Shown here: one piece after another, positions 22,389 to 35,800 of the stretch
How positions within the stretch are numbered: the first letter of the stretch is position 1
Layout of the letters: every line of letters starts with the position of its first letter
Assembly (NCBI GenBank): GCA_026874595.1
Contig: CM049306.1
Coordinates: 107,467,142 to 107,531,141, forward strand
Source: Sipunculus nudus
Lineage: Eukaryota > Annelida > Sipuncula > Golfingiida > Sipunculidae
DNA: 64,000 nucleotides
Direction of reading: 5' to 3'
Position numbers and translations under genes: made by a program
Notes under the pieces: generated by a model
Told to the model about the DNA's origin: nothing
Seen by the model: the letters and a program-made list of their open reading frames with translations, nothing else
The model's database searches: none

Positions 22389-25300
22389 AGCCTCAGGATG
22401 GCCACGGTCTCGGTTAAAAACAGTTTTATTATCTAATCCCTTGCGGACAGACGCAGCGACATGGAACCAAAGCGTAAAACACCACAACATCTAATATATA
22501 TTATTGTAACGATACGTTTTTGAAGGTCCAACACTAATGGAACATAAAAAAAGTAAACGCAGTATAAGCTTGGCATCTTTGCTCTCTGGCATTCGCAAGG
22601 TTTGTGCACCACCAAAAAATGCAATGGTACTGTTATTGTTCTATTTTTTTATTTTTACATGGATCTTTTCTGTCAATAACCATGTGGTGATATGTGTCGT
22701 TTGGCTATTAACAAGGGCGTGATGCACAGCAATCATAATGATGTTGCTAACATGAAGTGCAGTGTATAAGAGCCATACTGACATTATTTGTCACCAATAA
22801 CCTTACCTCTCGATCCTGGTGTAGACAGTAAATCGAGGTTGTACTGTAAACTCAGGACCTTATAGTTTTACTTTTGATATACTTTTAACGCTCAACATGT
22901 CATGAGGCAGTCACAGCTCCTAAAGCACATGTAATATTTGTTATATATACATTTTCCCTGACAACTACATATAGGCCTAAGCATCTTTCATACTGCAACA
23001 TATCTATCGTCTATAAATGTACATATAACATGTAGGCAAAAATCAGTTGGAATTCGCCGGGTGATGGAATGATCATGCCATGTGGGTCAACACCTGTTTC
23101 AATTTTAAATAATCTCAAGCGTCTATTGAATCTAATTATAGGTGAATACTAAAACTGTTACATGTTTGGTAAAAATAAATCAGCCGCTCTCGATGTATAT
23201 AAAACTGCCCACGCCGTCTCAGATTCTGGGGGTTGTCGCCCAGTGGTCGACGCTGGCGTGTCTTCAACTGCTTAAGCACCACTAAGAAGGTTTGTCAAGT
23301 GCCATTAGCCACCTACAAAGTAAGGTCTCATCAGCCACACCATACAGTAGTTGACTTCTACGTCGACAAAATGTCATTAGAACAGTGAGTGGTAGGGATG
23401 TCACATGGTGTTGAAATCGGTTCCTCTACCCTCGACGCCGTACGTACCACGTTCACTTGGGTGTGGGCTGGGTATTTGCTGGGAGAAGGAGACAGGAAGC
23501 TTCAGTATGGAAGAATATAAAAAATCTTCATGCTCAATTGTGAATCGTTACATAAAACACTTGTTTAATTATCAACAGTGACTGTTTACATTGATTCAAG
23601 GTGCCAGTTTACCGTCTGAACAGGGGTAAATAGGCATTTTAGTCTTCATAAAATCTCGTAGAAACCATTTACCGGACGATGTCCCCCCCCCTTCCTTCTT
23701 CCCAGTATTAAACTACAAAAACCACACTTGACAATAAACCTGTTTATCCACGTATGTAACTATTGTAGACCGGCTGTTGAAGACATTCGATTTTATATTT
23801 CAGATTCAGTCAAAGAGATAAACCTATTTAGTCACACACCTATACAACGCCACACGAATTAGGAATACATATAGCCATCAGAGAACCATCCAAAGTTTTA
23901 TTTTGGTACATAGCGCTGTCTCTGTAAAATAATCTTCAACGTGGCAAAACATATCTGAACTAAGAGATAATACTTTGGAAGGTTTCCTTGCAGGTATTAT
24001 TATAAAGGAGTAATATTTCCACACACTGCCATTACACTGATTTGAATCAAAGCAGCTGAATTATAATTATATTTTTCATCAACACAAAATGTTATCACGT
24101 TACCAATCATCACTGGAGATCGATTTCAAAGCCTACTGCAAAAACAGCCAATCATCCTCTGAAGCCTAATTTAAACCGAATCTTATTAATTCACTGAAGC
24201 ATACGGTAGTGATGGGAATGTGAGGAATGTAATTGCCGGAGAGGATAATCGCCAACTTTCTATTAGCAGCATCCGCAGGAGGTACTTACTGTAAATGGTA
24301 ACGTAATTGCCTTTTTGACTTTCAGTAATCGGTACTCCCTCTGTTCAACATTTTCAGAGTATATATATATATATATACCTGATTTACCGTAAATGGTCGG
24401 TGGATGTTGGGAAAGCATCTTCCTAAACACGAAACGTTGGTCGACTCGTAGATCCTGTTTGCGTATTTGCATCGAGTGAACAGTCGTCCAAAGATCTGCT
24501 CATTAAATTTGGCTATTGCCTCCACATTCACTTAAATATTGATCTTTTTTTTATCACAAGGATAAGAATTAATGCGAGAGTCATGTCTCAGTTTTAGCAT
24601 TATCTGGTGTATGGATGTCCTTTTCTTTTGAATTGTTAACTTATATTTTCATAATTTTTTGTAGCCTATATCAGGACAACATCTGCCACACCTGATCGTT
24701 TTGCACTAGATTGTTTTTAACATTATAAACTGTTCTCCATAAACTGATATTCTGCGGAACCGGGGAGGAGGGTGGGGGAGCTCAAAATTATTCAGCAGAA
24801 GAGCCACTTTCCATACCTTGGAAAATCTGAAAACATACCTGATCCCCACACAGACGGAAATTATACGCCCTCTTTTGGACGAGTTCCTGAGCCTATACTC
24901 ATTAGGGCTTGACACATAAAACGGATAGCTGTAAAGTTAGTAAAGTTAGTACTTCGTTTACGTAGGTGAAACGTACAACCAACAAAGTAAAAAGCTACCG
25001 CTATATTAACAAAGGGTGAAAACAAAAGAAACCCTAGAAATGTAGTACAAACAAGAAACCCACGTGACATGATGCCGATCGCAACTGCGGAGCAAACCGT
25101 GTATTTAAACAAGGAGTTTAGAATCTAGTAACATTTATGCAACAAAATTTGATATAAATGCAGTAAATTTAAAATCTGTAAATATATTCCTTTTATGGGT
25201 TCCTCGGTAATTTCCAAGGGGAAGAAAAAGATCTCCACCTGTGTGAACATCCGACTCCTTGGCGCTGATGCAGAAAGTAAGTGAATCCCAAACCGCTAAA

Positions 25301-26208
25301 AAATCTTCATGCTTTACAAATTTTAAGGCAATCCATGAAACCATTCCTGGGAAGTCTTTTCTATGGAATTCATACTAAAATCTTGCATGGACATATACTT
25401 ATTAATTTTATGAAGTTGCTGGATTTTTTTTAACTGCTGGTTCAGTTTATTTTAAAATTTCTGAATGATGTTTTTATGTTGTCTCATGCAAACCTCCATA
25501 ATTGCTGGACTAAAATGATTTACCATTATTACCATTTTTTAAAAAATAAATGAAATGCATAATTAATATCCATCAAAGACTAACATACATGTAAATAAAA
25601 GGAAATATGTGAAAAAAGCTATTTGAAGCTACAGAAATCAGATGTATTGTATTACCTTATACTCAAATTAACCAATTATGATTACATTGTTCAATTTTTA
25701 TCAAAATAAGAAAAAATATTAACACGATGACACAAACTTCTTTTAGTTCTTTTATCCAGAGCAAAATATTTGGTAAAATATGTGCTTTGTTTCATTGACT
25801 TTTGCTATTTACTATCTATTTGTTCATTCTCTCGGGGAGAGCCTGGTCATACACGTTCATTATCATTCTCTGCATCTGTTCAACCAATAGCAGCACATCA
25901 AGAGCTGCAGTGTGCTCACGCAGATTTTTAATAAAACAGAGACTCGCTTTAAATTATGAATAGAGTCTTAGACCAATAAAAAATGTTTGATTCTCAGGCA
26001 TTTTTTTTTTCATAAACCAGTGCGGGCGTGCGATATTTTATTTTTAATTTTTTGTATGTTTCGATAAAAATGTCATATGATCAGGAAAAAGCATGAAAAT
26101 AACATAATGTTTTAACTAAACAGGTGAAACATTACAAAGGAAATCTGATCAAAATTGTATTATTTTTTCTTCTTGAAAGATGAAATAAAAATAAAAGAAT
26201 TCTGATGC

Positions 26209-26226
26209 GGGGGGGGGGGGGGGGGG
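26209..26226. repeat. 18-base poly-G tract
   Basis: An uninterrupted run of G in strongly AT-rich surroundings. Confidence 0.97.
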
Positions 26227-29200
26227 TTAAATTGACACGGGCGGTTCCTGAGAAACATACCTTTTATTTGTTCTTGGCCTTAAAGAAGGGAATTGTCCAT
26301 CGGACTTTGAGAGCTTGCGGCATTAAGGTTACAAAACATTATACCTTACAATACCTCAAAATTTAATCATAACTTGAGACAAGTCAACCGTATGTCCCCC
26401 GATATTACTTGGTTTTCTTCACATGTATTCTCTAGACAGTATACCATCTAAGGGTTCGGCCATGACCTTTAAACTGCTTATTTTCTCTACAATAAAGAAA
26501 TATATCAATAAAGGCTGTTAGAGGAGGGCAATAAGGTCGGGCAGAAACAGAAAAAAGCAAAACATTTTATTTGACTGAGTTTCAACACGTTTTCATGCTG
26601 GTAAGTAGGTTACAAAGCGAAGAATTAAATTAAAGGACAAACTGTTTAGTTCCAGGGCTGCTGCATAGGTAATGTACGCCTACAGCCTGTGGGGATCTGA
26701 AAATGTCTCATTTGTTTTATTGCATCATATTGTTGTGATTCAAGGCAAAAGCAATATAGTTTGATTTCAGTTTGAGATGACAATTTAGATTATTTTGGTC
26801 TGGCATGTCAGTCATGGACTCAAATCAGGCACTGTATTCGTTTTCAGTTATATGGAATACTTGTTATTAATATACATTAAAAAAAACCCTACAGAACAGG
26901 GCAAAATTCAGAGAGGAGGAATATTTCATATAATAATAATAAGCTTCTGATCGGGAAGCTTCATATATTTGTGAGTTGAAAATAATTAAGTCATCTTGGA
27001 CTATAATAAAACAGTTTATCTTTGTATTGGCTATGGTAGTGGGCTGTTCACTTGGCACCAAATTCACCAAGACATACCCATTACATTCAAAATACGACCC
27101 TGAAATACGTTTTTACTCTCAAGTTCCATCATATTTAATTGTCTAACGGGGTGAATCCACTTTTGCAGCAAGTTATCATCCATACAGGTTCCGTAAGACT
27201 CGGTACAAATAGTTTGCCTAAAAAATCTTGACAAGGACACGACTTGAATGTTTCACAGGCCACAATACGTCAGATTAAAGCAATTCATCAAATCTGACAA
27301 AACTTTTGCTGATTTGGTCCAAGGAAAAACAGGAAAGAATCAACACATGACTTGATATATGAGAAAATCATTACCACACAATCAGGTGGGTGAATTAATC
27401 TTAAAACAGAATCATAATTTAAACGACTAATGATTATTTCATTTATACAAAAATTATCGTGACCGTAATTAAATTAATCAGTGTTTAATTAAAATTCATT
27501 TTCACGAGGCGATTTAATTTAAATGAAAATTTCAAGAAAGGTCATTTCTAAAAAAAGTATGTTTAATTTTCTCTACCGCCAAAGTCATTTGTTAAATTCA
27601 ATGTTTTTCAAACAAAAATAATTACTGGGCAAAATGGGTAATTCAACAGAGTTATCCCGTGGTTTCTTAATTTGTGAGTTTTTCAACTTTCGGCCGGGTG
27701 GACGAGCCAGACCTACTTCAGAATCAAATACAATGACTATTCGTGCATCGCATGGAAAAAATGAACCAGTTTTAATTAAATGATCTTATTACGGTAAAAA
27801 AAATAAGGTGGCATCATGTACATAATCTGCTTGTTGAATTCTATGTCAACGTCCAAAGAATAAAATCATCTCATATTTCTGCCCTTTGTTGTGTCTTATT
27901 GTCCTTTCATTGTGCCGTTTCGTGCAATCTGCAGTGACATTTAGGAGAACATAATCTCGCGCAGTCTCATGAACCTACGCAACCGTATGACGTCAGGTGA
28001 GACAGGACTAGTCGCACTTGGCTGGAAAGAATTAAATTGATCAACCTGACGACCCGATTGTGATCGATATGCCTGTACATGACACCCTTATGTATTACTT
28101 ATTATATCATGCGGAGACAAAATAACGATATCATATTGTTTGTTTTTTATCTTATCCTAGACTATTACAGCATCGAAATATAACCACGACTGGTTTATTG
28201 GTCATTGTTATTGCAATAAGTCTATATATAATTACATGTATCATTTACTACATTTATGGAATTTAAGTTCTTATTTCCGCGAAGGCAATGCATGATAAAC
28301 CAAGGGTATGCTTTCCAGACACGTCAGACAATAACCTGCCGGCGAGGAACAGAACCACCCGGTCACCAAGGAAGTTTATGAATGGGGAAAGCATTGGGTT
28401 GTATTGGGTTCAATGGGAAAGTACATTCTGAAAGGGCATCTTTTTCATTCTGAGCTGGACATATAGACATATGTAGGACACGATGTTCCCGTTACCACGG
28501 TCACTATAGATGGCCCGGGGCGGTCTTAATATGAAGGTTTACGGTATATGCTCGTTCTAAATAGAAGAAAATATATTTTATCTCTTTAAAACCCTATTTA
28601 CAAATCTAAAATCGCTAAGTACGGCCTCAGCTTAATATTGAGACCCGTGAGATTCGGTGTTTTGCAAATTGGGACCAGAGTTTATTACTTGACCACTCTT
28701 TTCTTTTTATTCAGGATAAAGGCACTTTAGCGGGTAGACGGATCCTCTGACTTATCTTTTTGTCACGAACTTTTTGTGTTTGGACCGTATTGACGTTAAA
28801 AATTCTTGGGAACACGTGACATATCTCTACACTGGTACGTTAATATTAACACTTCACTCTCTGGCCATTGTAGAAGAGGGGGTGTGTTTTTCTAGTAATT
28901 ATAAACTATACGAAGTTGTATTTGTTCATATTTCACAAATATACCACATGATACCAATGCCCAAAGACTAAATACTATACAAGGTAAGGTTTGGTATAGA
29001 CCCACCGGACCAGGCAACCTAGTATTAAGACCATTTTTATGAGGTCTTTAATAAATATTTGGGGCACAATGTTTGAGCTTTTTATTTTCCAACCCGTATT
29101 CATCATTGGGCCACAATGAGCTGGAAATTTGTAAATTTCTGCATCACAAGAAATAACCTAAACAGTTGTAAAAAACGGAAGACCTGTGGGTGATATATTT

Positions 29201-30422
29201 TGAAAAAGGGATGCAACATTTACATACATATATATAAATTACAAAAGATTGCTAATGTTTCTGTATGAAAAACGTTTTAGTTTATGTAAATTGTGCATTT
29301 GATTCAGGACAAGTAAACAACGGTAACTGAAATATTTTCCGGAGTTATTATATTGTATGTTACATTTAGCAGACCACATTATTCTTTGATCCACAAGAGA
29401 ATTCACTTGCTTTATCTTGATTATTCTGCAGCAGTTGTAATTTGTTTTTTTTTAGTTTCTAGTTTATACTGAATGTGATTAAATGTATCTGTTTAAACAT
29501 TGAACTTTTTTCCTTAATAAGAATGTAAGGATTATTTATACAGAAATGTGTTAAAGCTCCAAAGTTAAAATTGATAAACGATTTCCAGTAGAAAGGACAT
29601 GAATTTTGATGGACTAGTATGGTGTACATTCCGTTTTTGACACGTTACTTGTCAGTTTCACAAGATGGCTATCATTAAACGTTTCCTCACGCGCCCGCCT
29701 GCCTCTCCCTGGCTCATGTATTAATCAAGTTTCGTCTGGCTATGCGCGACCGGGGGCCAGATACGGGAATAGAATATGCCCTGTTTTCCACTTGGAGTTG
29801 TTATGTGAGAATTGTTTTTAGTTTGTTTAACTCCCAGGCGGCATGAGTCACATATTTCGAAAGTAAATCATTCATTTTTCTGTCAGATCAACTTTTATTC
29901 TGTCATCCACATTCACTGATGTTTTGTAAAAAGTGGACTGTTTAATTCGGAACATTAACACATCTTATAACTATTTTAAAACAGTAAAAAGTGCCTGTCT
30001 CTGGAACAAATCATATTTTTACCATATTTACAATACCATTTTATTTATTTCGTGCATAACATTTTTGGTCAGATGAAACATAAGGTTTAACAATCATTAA
30101 ATTCATATATCGACCAAGTTCATTTGATTTTAAATTTAAAAAAAAAAAAAACCCAAGAAAATGCATTATAAAAAGATAGTATATTGTTTGAAGTTTTTTC
30201 TTTTAAAGTAAAATTGGGTCAGGTAATGAAATAAGACATTTTTAACAAGTTCAAAGTTTTTGATATAGAATAAAACGTTCTTCTTGAGCGGCATCAGGAA
30301 TATATGTCGTGATATAAATAATATGTAGAAATGATAAAATAATAATAAAATAATTCATGAATGCAATTCCAAAATATTAAACTGAGAGTTGACAAAGGAC
30401 CGCAGCTAGAATTTAAAAAAAT

Positions 30423-30505
30423 ACACTGCATTTTCATTTATCAAATCCATTTATTTACCTTTTTTTCTCGGCAGGTAAGATGCCGCTTTGTGAGGTTGTT
30501 TTCCC
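30423..30505 (+). repeat. Left terminal inverted repeat
   Basis: It pairs with the complement of 34365-34446. Both contain CATTTATCAAATCCATTTAT, then TTTCTCGGCAGG and AAGATGCCGCTTTGTGAGG, with only a few mismatches. Confidence 0.85.
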
Positions 30506-33247
30506 CGGTCAGATAAACCATAAGGGATAATATTGAGGTATAAGAAGCTGGTTTCTGAGGTTCTTTCCCCCGGTCAAATAAACCATCAGGGATAATATTA
30601 AGGTATAAGAAGCTGGTTTCTGAGGTTCTTTTCCCGCAGTCAAATAAACCATGAGGGATAATATTAAGGTATAAGAAGCTGGTTTCTGAGGTTCTTTTCC
30701 CGAGGTCAGATAAACCATGAGGGATAATATTAAGGTATAAGAAGCTGGTTTCTGAGGTTCTTTTCCCGCGGTCAAATAAACCATCAGGGATAATATTAAG
30801 GTATAAACAGCTGGTTTCTGAGGTTCTTTTCCTGAGGTCAGATAAACCATGAGGGATAATATTAAGGTATAAGAAGCTGGTTTCTGAGGTTCTTTTCCCC
30901 GCAGTCAAATAAACCATGAGGGATAATATTAAGGTATAAGAAGCTGGTTTCTGAGGTTCTTTTCCCGAGGTCAGATAAACCATGAGGGATAATATTAAGG
31001 TATAAGAAGCTGGTTTCTGAGGTTCTTTTCCCGCAGTCAAATAAACCATGAGGGATAATATTAAGGTATAAGAAGCTGGTTTCTGAGGTTCTTTTCCCGA
31101 GGTCAGATAAACCATGAGGGATTATATTAAGGTATAAGAAGCTGGTTTCTGAGATTCTTTTCCCGCAGTCAAATAAACCATGAGGGATAATATTAAGGTA
31201 TAAGAAGCTGGTTTCTGAGGTTCTTTTCCCGCGGTCAAATGAACCATGAGGGATAATATTAAGGTATAAGAAGCTGGTTTCTGAGGTTCTTTTCCCGCGG
31301 TCAGATAAACCATGAGGGATAATATTGAGGTATAAGAAGCTGGTTTCTGAGGTTTTTTTCCCGCGGTCAGATAAACCATGAGGGATAATATTGAGGTATA
31401 AGAAGCTGGTTTCTGAGGTTCTTTTCCCGCAGTCAAATAAACCGTGAGGGATAATATTAAGGTATAAGAAGCTGGTTTCTGAGGTTCTTTTCCCGCGGTC
31501 AAATAAACCATGCGGGATAATATTAAGGTATAAGAAGCTGGTTTCTGAGGTTCTTTTCCCGCGGTCAGATAAACCATGAAGGATAATATTAAGGTATAAG
31601 AAGCTGGTTTCTGAGGGTCGTTTCCCGAGGTCAAATAAACCATGAGGGATAATATTAAGGTATTAGAAGCTGGTTTCTGTGGTTCTTTTCCCGCAGTCAA
31701 ATAAACCATGAGGGATAATATTAAGGTATAAGAAGCTGGTTTCTGAGGTTCTTTTCCCGAGGACAGATAAACCATGAGGGATAATATTAAGGTATAAGAA
31801 GCTGGTTTCTGAGGTTCTTTTCCCGCAGTCAAATAAACCATGAGGGATAATATTAAGGTATAAGAAGCTGGTTTCTGAGGTTCTTTTTCCGAGGTCAGAT
31901 AAACCATGAGGGATTATATTAAGGTATAAGAAGCTGGTTTCTGAGATTCTTTTCCCGCAGTCAAATAAACCATGAGGGATAATATTAAGGTATAAGAAGC
32001 TGGTTTCTGAGGTTCTTTTCCCGCGGTCAAATGAACCATGAGGGATAATATTAAGGTATAAGAAGCTGGTTTCTGAGGTTCTTTTCCCGAGGTCAGATAA
32101 ACCATGAAGGATAATATTAAGGTATAAGAAGCTGGTTTCTGAGGTTCTTTTACGCGGTCATATAAACCATGAAGGATAATATTAAGGTATAAGAAGCTGG
32201 TTTCTGAGGTTCTTTTCCCGAGGTCAGATAAACCATGAAGGATAATATTAAGGTATAAGAAGCTGGTTTCTGAGGTTCTTTTCCCGAGGTCAGATAAACC
32301 ATGAGGGATAATATTGACGTATAAGAAGCTGGTTTCTGAGGTTCTTTTCCCGCGGTCAGATAAACCATGAGGGATAATATTAAGGTATAAGAAGCTGGTT
32401 TCTGAGGTTCTTATCCCGCGGTCAGATAAACTATGAAGGATAATATTAAGGTATAAGAAGCTGGTTTCTGAGGTTCTTTTCCCGCGGTCAAATAAACCAT
32501 GAGGGATAATATTAAGGTATAAGAAGCTGGTTTCTGAGGTTCTTTCCCGCGGTCAGATAAACCATGAAGGATAATATTAAGGTATAAGAAGCAGGTTTCT
32601 GAGGTTCTTTCACGATGTCATATAAATCATGAAGGATAATATTAAGGTATAAGAAGCTGGTTTCTGAGGTTCTTTTCCCGAGGTCAGAAAAACCATGAAG
32701 GATAATATTAAGGTATAAGAAGCTGGTTTCTGAGGTTCTTTTCCCGAGGTCAGATAAACCATGAAGGATAATATTAAGGTATAAGAAGCTGGTTTCTGAG
32801 GTTCTTTTCCCGAGGTCAGATAAACCATGAGGGATAATATTGAGGTATAAGAAGCTGGTTTCTGAGGTTCTTTTCACGCGGTCAGAAAAACCATGAGGGA
32901 TAATATTAAGGTATAAGAAGCTGGTTTCTGAGGTTCTTTTCCCGCGGTCAGATAATCTATGAAGGATAATATTAAGATATAAGAAGCTGGTTTCTGAGGT
33001 TCTTTTCCTACGGTCAAATAAACCATGAGGGATAATATTAAGGTATAAGAAGCTGGTTTCTGAGGTTCTTTTCCCGCGGTCAGATAAACCATGAGGGATA
33101 ATATTAAGGTATAAGAAGCTGGTTTCTGAGGTTCTTTTCCTGCGGTCAAATAAACCATGAGGGATAATATTAAGGTATAAGAAGCTGGTTTCTGAAGTTC
33201 TTTTCCCGAGGTCAGATAAACCATGAAGGATAATATTAAGGTATAAG
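30505..33247 (-). repeat. 66-bp tandem array, left arm (about 41 copies)
   Basis: The unit reads GGTATAAGAAGCTGGTTTCT, then GAGGTTCTTTTCCCG, a variable GCGG/GAGG/GCAG TCA, and AATAAACCATGAGGGATAAT with ATTAA. Copies alternate over long stretches between a GCAGTCAAAT type and a GAGGTCAGAT type, giving a 132-bp higher order. A private variant (ATTATATT with CTGAGATTC) starts at 31121 and again at 31913, exactly 792 bp or 12 units apart. Confidence 0.9.
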
Positions 33248-33249
33248 GA

Positions 33250-34365
33250 AGAACCTCAGAAAACCAGCTTCTTATACCTTAATATTATCCCTAATGGTTT
33301 ATCTGACCGCTGGAAAGGAACCTCAGGAACCAGCTTCTTATACCTTAGTATTATCCTTCATGGTTTATCTGACGGGGGGAAAAGAACCTCAGAAACCAGC
33401 TTTTTATACCTTAATATTATCCCTCATGGTTTATATGACCGCGTAAAAGAACCTCAGAAACCAGCTTCTTATACCTTAACATTATCCTTCATGGTTTATC
33501 TGACCGCGGGAAAAGAACCTCAGAATCCAGCTTCTTATACCTCAATATTATCCCTAATGGTTTATCTGACCTCGGGAAAAGAACCTCAGAAACCTGCTTC
33601 TTATACCTTAATATTATCCCTAATGGTTTATCTGACCGCGGGAAAAGAATCTCAGAAACCAGCTTCTTATACCTTAATATTATCCTTCATAGTTTATCTG
33701 ACAGGGGGAAAAGAACGTCAGAAACCAGCTTCTTATACCCTAATAATTTCCTCATGATTTATTTGACCGCGGGAAAGGAACCTCAGAAACCAGCTTCTTA
33801 TACCTTAATATTATCCCTCATGGTTTATATGACCGCGGGAAAAGAACCTCAGAAACCAGCTTCATATACCCTAATATTATCCTTCATGGTTTATCTGACC
33901 GCAGGAAAAGAACCCCAGAAACCAGCTTCTTATACCATAACATTATCCCTCATGGTTTATCAGACCGCTGGAAAATAATCTCAGAAACCACCTTGTTATA
34001 CCTTAATTTTATCCTTCATGGTTTATATGACCGGGGGAAAAGAACCTCAGAAACCAGCTGCTTATACTTTAATATTATCCCTTATGGTTTATTTGACCGC
34101 GAGAAAAGGACCATAGAAACCAGCTTCTTATACCTTAATATTATCCCTCATGGTTTATCTGACCGGGGGAAAAGGACCTCAGAAACCAGCTTCTTATACC
34201 TTTATATTATCCCTCATGGTTTATCTGACCGCGTTAAAAGAACCTCAGAAACCAGCTTCTTATACCTAAATATTATCCCTTATGGTCTATTTGACCGCGA
34301 GAAAAGAACCTTAGAAACCAGCTTCTAATACCTTAATATTATCCCTCATGGTTTATCTGACCGCG
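33250..34365 (+). repeat. 66-bp tandem array, right arm (about 17 copies)
   Basis: The same unit as the left arm, in the opposite orientation, beginning AAGAACCTCAG right after the junction. Copies here are on the whole more diverged from each other than those in the left arm, with several indels (e.g. around 33305-33370 and 33960-34000). Confidence 0.9.
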
Positions 34366-34446
34366 GAAAACAACCTCACAAAGCGGCATCTTGCCTGCCG
34401 AGAAAAATGGGCAAATAAATGGATTTGATAAATGAAAATGCAGTGT
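34365..34446 (-). repeat. Right terminal inverted repeat
   Basis: The complement of the left terminal repeat at 30423-30505; the outermost matched base is 34446. Confidence 0.85.
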
Positions 34447-35714
34447 GTTATAAAGCAACATATAGATTAATGCTGATGATCCGAGAGAAATAAATTAGAT
34501 CCTGTCCGATATTAACTATTGACGTCTTCAAAATGTAATATTTTCATGACCAAGTACAGCATTTAACTTTTTAAATCTGTGTTACATGGAATAATTTTGT
34601 TAGAGTATTTGCGGCACAGTCAATACTGCGGTACGGTCAATACTGTTGAAGCATCTGCAGTCTATGTAGCATGTTGTGGTTTCGTCATTATAATAATAAT
34701 ACAGTTATTATTTTTAACGGACAAAAAGTTAAGGAAGCAAAATTATTAAATGGACAACAAATATGATTTTGGTTTTCGGTTCTCGAAAGTATACGGGTAG
34801 TAAATATTGCAAAAATATATTCTTTACATATCTTTGACCGTGTAACATAATTAGAATGTGTCCAGAAACCAATGAAACAAATAAAATAAAAATAGAATTA
34901 AATATTACATCATCATTTTGCCAGTTTACTAATTGTAACGTATTTGATAATTTATAAATTAATAAACAATCATCCAAAAAGGCACCCCATTTTATCAAAC
35001 TTGTTTTTATCAGATAATATCTTGTCTGAAGAGAACTTACAGATATATATTGTGATTAAGGAGCAATTATGGGTGTTTTTACCAAAGGTTTTGGCCACAG
35101 GAATGATGTATCTAGTGAACTGTTAATGTGCACTGGGCAGACAACAAAACTCGCTTGCGCTGCTTTAGTTCCGGGAATTATTATCCCTAAATAGAACCGG
35201 GAATACAGAATTATATCTCGATGGGGCAGTCGGTTTTATTTTTTGTAGTCACGCTCAAGGACTTATATGCCCATCTTTAGGGAACGATTTTTTTCTACAC
35301 AAACCTATATGCTGACGTTAATTTATTTTATTCCATGGAAATCAAGTCTAAACGCGACGTCCGAGTAATCGTGCCGGCAGAATATGAATGTATTGCACAA
35401 ACTATGGCATAACATGCATAATTGAAATGGAATGGTATGGGAAAATAAGAAAAGACATTTTACAATTATTATTTTTATTAGAAAAAATAATTTCAACAGC
35501 TCCCCAGTTTGTCAGGAGTTAGCCCCACGACTTTTGAACACGACAAAATAAACTGCCTCACTGCTCACATCAAATGTAATTCGAACTGTCAAATTATACA
35601 TTTTTTTTTCTTATGACACCATGTACTATTCAACATTTACGTCTCCCAAATAAGCTGCGTTTTAAAATCTTATCCCGATAATGATAGTTGCGAAGACAAA
35701 TTGCTCAGGGGAAA
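34447..35714. other. Non-coding AT-rich DNA
   Basis: Nothing recognised apart from a T-run at about 35599-35611, which could be the A-tail (minus strand) of the SINE whose head lies at 35715-35800. Confidence 0.4.
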
Positions 35715-35800
35715 ATACTGGGCGATCCCGGTTTCGAACCCTAATGGTGGCGCACAAGTCCGGTGTACCAACCGCTTCGCTAGAAAAGCAAGCTTCACCA
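35715..35800 (-). mobile_element. tRNA-derived SINE head or tRNA pseudogene
   Basis: On the minus strand, TAGCGAAGCGG (35782-35772) fits the A box TRGCNNAGYGG. GGTTCGAAACC (35740-35730) fits the B box GGTTCGANNCC exactly. The spacing of about 41 nt is right for an internal RNA polymerase III promoter. The T stem and acceptor stem do not pair properly, so this is not an intact tRNA gene. The body to the left is unrecognised. Flanking duplications were not found. Confidence 0.55.

Larger units (their letters stand above)
18093..30422. other. Gene-poor AT-rich DNA, about 12 kb
   Basis: No exon can be supported. The contents are simple repeats (listed separately) and scattered short frames in all phases, including a 117-codon frame at 20956-21309 with no recognisable content. 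A possible short inverted repeat around AAACTGGTTT (19030 region against 19620 region) may be a small DNA-transposon remnant. GTGGTCG motifs recur at 21770-21880. Denser, less AT-rich patches lie at about 23200-23480, 27960-28060, 28310-28520 and 29640-29780 and could be regulatory; this is only an impression from composition. Confidence 0.45.
30423..34446. mobile_element. Foldback-like element: inverted arms of a 66-bp tandem repeat
   Basis: The ends are terminal inverted repeats: about 83 bp at 30423-30505 match the complement of about 34365-34446 nearly base for base, starting ACACTGCATTTTC. Next to each end lies a tandem array of one 66-bp unit in opposite orientations: about 41 copies from 30505 to 33247 and about 17 copies from 33250 to 34365. 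The arrays meet head to head at about 33248 with no unique spacer. Long terminal inverted repeats made of subrepeats are the hallmark of Foldback/Galileo-type DNA transposons (established for Drosophila). No transposase is present, so a non-autonomous copy is likely. No clear target-site duplication is visible. Because 66 is divisible by three, frames of up to 261 codons cross the arrays; they are repeat artefacts. Confidence 0.75.

Noticed and set aside
23225-23295. A-box-like CGCCCAGTGGT suggesting a tRNA gene
   Set aside because: No B box at the right distance and no cloverleaf.
30441-34328. Many open frames of 60-260 codons with a 22-residue repeat
   Set aside because: They are by-products of the 66-bp tandem arrays; frame shifts follow unit indels and the same frames appear on opposite strands in the two arms.
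30415-34455. Target-site duplication of the foldback-like element
   Set aside because: Bases outside the last matched terminal positions (AAAAAAT on the left, GTTATAA on the right) do not agree for any usual length.
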